Source: Bacillota bacterium
GTDB lineage: Bacteria; Bacillota; Clostridia; Acetivibrionales; DSM-1351
Length of the DNA: 64,000 bases
Direction: 5' to 3'
Assembly: GCA_023400235.1 (NCBI GenBank)
Contig: JAEXFI010000041.1
Location: forward strand, 62,001-126,000
The notes beneath the pieces were generated by a model that saw nothing but the letters and a program-made list of their open reading frames with translations, was not told the origin of the DNA and ran no database searches. How positions within the stretch are numbered: position 1 is the first letter of the stretch; each line of letters opens with the position of its first letter. A program made the translations under genes and the position numbers. Positions 63,178-64,000 of this stretch are shown piece after piece.

Positions 63178-64000
63178 CTATCCAACCCTGATTCCGGTTG
63201 GCATATCCTTGTCAATAGTCACCAGTGACAGTCCATTTTCGTCGGAAGCAGCCAGTATCATGCCCTGAGATTCTATACCTCTCAGCTTTGCAGGCTTAAG
63301 GTTGGCTACCAGTATCAGAGTCTTTCCCACCATTTCTTCCGGTGTATAGTATTTTGCTATTCCAGACACAACCTGCCGGATCTCATCACCTACCTGCAGC
63401 TTCATTTTTAACAGCTTATCAGCCTTTTCAACCTTTTCAGCCTCCAGTACCTTTGCCACTCTGAGATCAACCTTTGTAAAATCGTCTATTGTTATGAGGT
63501 TGGCATTGGTTTCATCCACGGCCTGTTCCCCTGCTTTATCCGTTTTAGCTGCCTTTTCTGTTTCCTTTGCTTTTACAGCATCTGCCGACTTTGCGGCTTC
63601 GGCAGCTTTTTCAGTCATTTTCTCTATCTCTTCAAGCTCTTTTTTCAAATCTATTCTTGGGAATATGACATCCCCCTTATTGACACATGCTCCAACAGGA
63701 TAAATTCCCCATTCCTTGGCCTTATCCCACTCCACCAGACTCCTGTCCGCTATTCCAAGCTGGTTCCATATCTTTTCAGGAGTTTCAGGCATAAAAGGCT
63801 GAATAAGAATTGCAATAATTCTCAAGGTTTCGGCAAGATTGTACATGACCTGCGCCAGTCTTTGGCTGTTTGCCTCATCCTTTGCCAGCACCCAGGGCAT
63901 GGTTTCATCTATATATTTGTTAGTTCTGGATACGGCCTTCCATATTTCCGCAAGTGCCGTACTAAACTGCAGCTTGTCCAGCAGTTCCTCTACTTTGGCA
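63178..64000 (-). CDS. metG: Methionyl-tRNA synthetase, C-terminal part (cut by window edge)
   Basis: The visible 273 residues are the anticodon-binding helices (SRTNKYIDETMPWVLAKDE, FMPETPEKIWNQLG), an Ala/Lys/Glu-rich linker (EKAAEAAKSADAVKAKETEK), and the C-terminal EMAP-type tRNA-binding domain (VDLRVAKVLEAEKVEKADKL). The catalytic domain lies beyond base 64000. Its stop is 11 bases before tatD. Confidence 0.96.
   Translation of the reverse strand, partial: AKVEELLDKLQFSTALAEIWKAVSRTNKYIDETMPWVLAKDEANSQRLAQVMYNLAETLRIIAILIQPFMPETPEKIWNQLGIADRSLVEWDKAKEWGIYPVGACVNKGDVIFPRIDLKKELEEIEKMTEKAAEAAKSADAVKAKETEKAAKTDKAGEQAVDETNANLITIDDFTKVDLRVAKVLEAEKVEKADKLLKMKLQVGDEIRQVVSGIAKYYTPEEMVGKTLILVANLKPAKLRGIESQGMILAASDENGLSLVTIDKDMPTGIRVG

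Noticed and set aside
1..64000. CRISPR array, tRNA or rRNA genes, intact insertion sequence
   Set aside because: No regular spaced repeats, no cloverleaf with CCA-end features and no transposase were seen on either strand.

Overview
The window reads as chromosome from a spore-forming, anaerobic, nitrogen-fixing clostridium of the cellulolytic Ruminiclostridium type. That placement is an inference. It rests on spore genes (GerA/GerB/GerC set, an alpha/beta SASP, YtxC), a GH3 beta-glycosidase, an iron-only nitrogenase operon, AT-rich gaps, strong GGAGG ribosome sites and several TTG/GTG starts. No rRNA, tRNA, CRISPR array or intact insertion sequence was seen. Both ends cut genes: cysS on the left and metG on the right.

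Layout. 0-5.5 kb: cysE-cysS with a long upstream region that looks like a structured RNA, a DUF3343 protein, an 8-oxoguanine glycosylase and a DUF6062 protein. 4.6-7.2 kb: methionine synthesis (metA, metY); metA has its own promoter and a hairpin-rich leader. 7.4-12.1 kb: an MFS transporter, a diguanylate cyclase, an AraR-like repressor, a flavin-binding oxidase-like protein and a frameshifted glutamine amidotransferase. 12.1-17.7 kb: the Fe-only nitrogenase operon anfH-anfD-anfG-anfK, then a HEPN-like protein and nifI1-nifI2. It is preceded by a 1.1 kb leader region with three hairpins that share one loop sequence. 18.9-22.2 kb: GH3 enzyme and AraC regulator. 22.2-26.6 kb: a germinant receptor operon with a 55-residue membrane protein. 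26.9-31.3 kb: the most foreign-looking part, two BtrH-like acyltransferase proteins around a LoaP-type NusG paralogue and about 1 kb of decayed DNA.

31.3-48.3 kb is mostly housekeeping and sporulation: P-loop/Asp23 protein, YtxC, DUF6873, DUF378, SASP, AI-2E-type exporter, YebC, YigZ, Nudix, a long HflX, dUTPase, U32 peptidase, phosphatase-fold enzyme, ZapA and hemerythrin. 48.4-55.3 kb is a chemotaxis and c-di-GMP operon read leftward: cheY-cheA-cheW-mcp-cheR-HD-GYP. Next to its 5' end lies a small tyrosine recombinase gene enclosed by a pair of 33-bp inverted repeats, which looks like a self-contained DNA inversion switch. 56.3-64 kb is the metG-tatD-yabE-ksgA neighbourhood, interrupted by khtTU and a YitT protein; ksgA and a coiled-coil membrane protein carry nearly identical 96-bp leaders.

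The observations I rate highest are the recombinase inside inverted repeats beside the chemotaxis operon, the repeated hairpin leader of the Fe-only nitrogenase operon, the duplicated leader with two alternative pairings over the start region, and the LoaP/BtrH locus. All are read by eye from one sequence, with no database or folding run.
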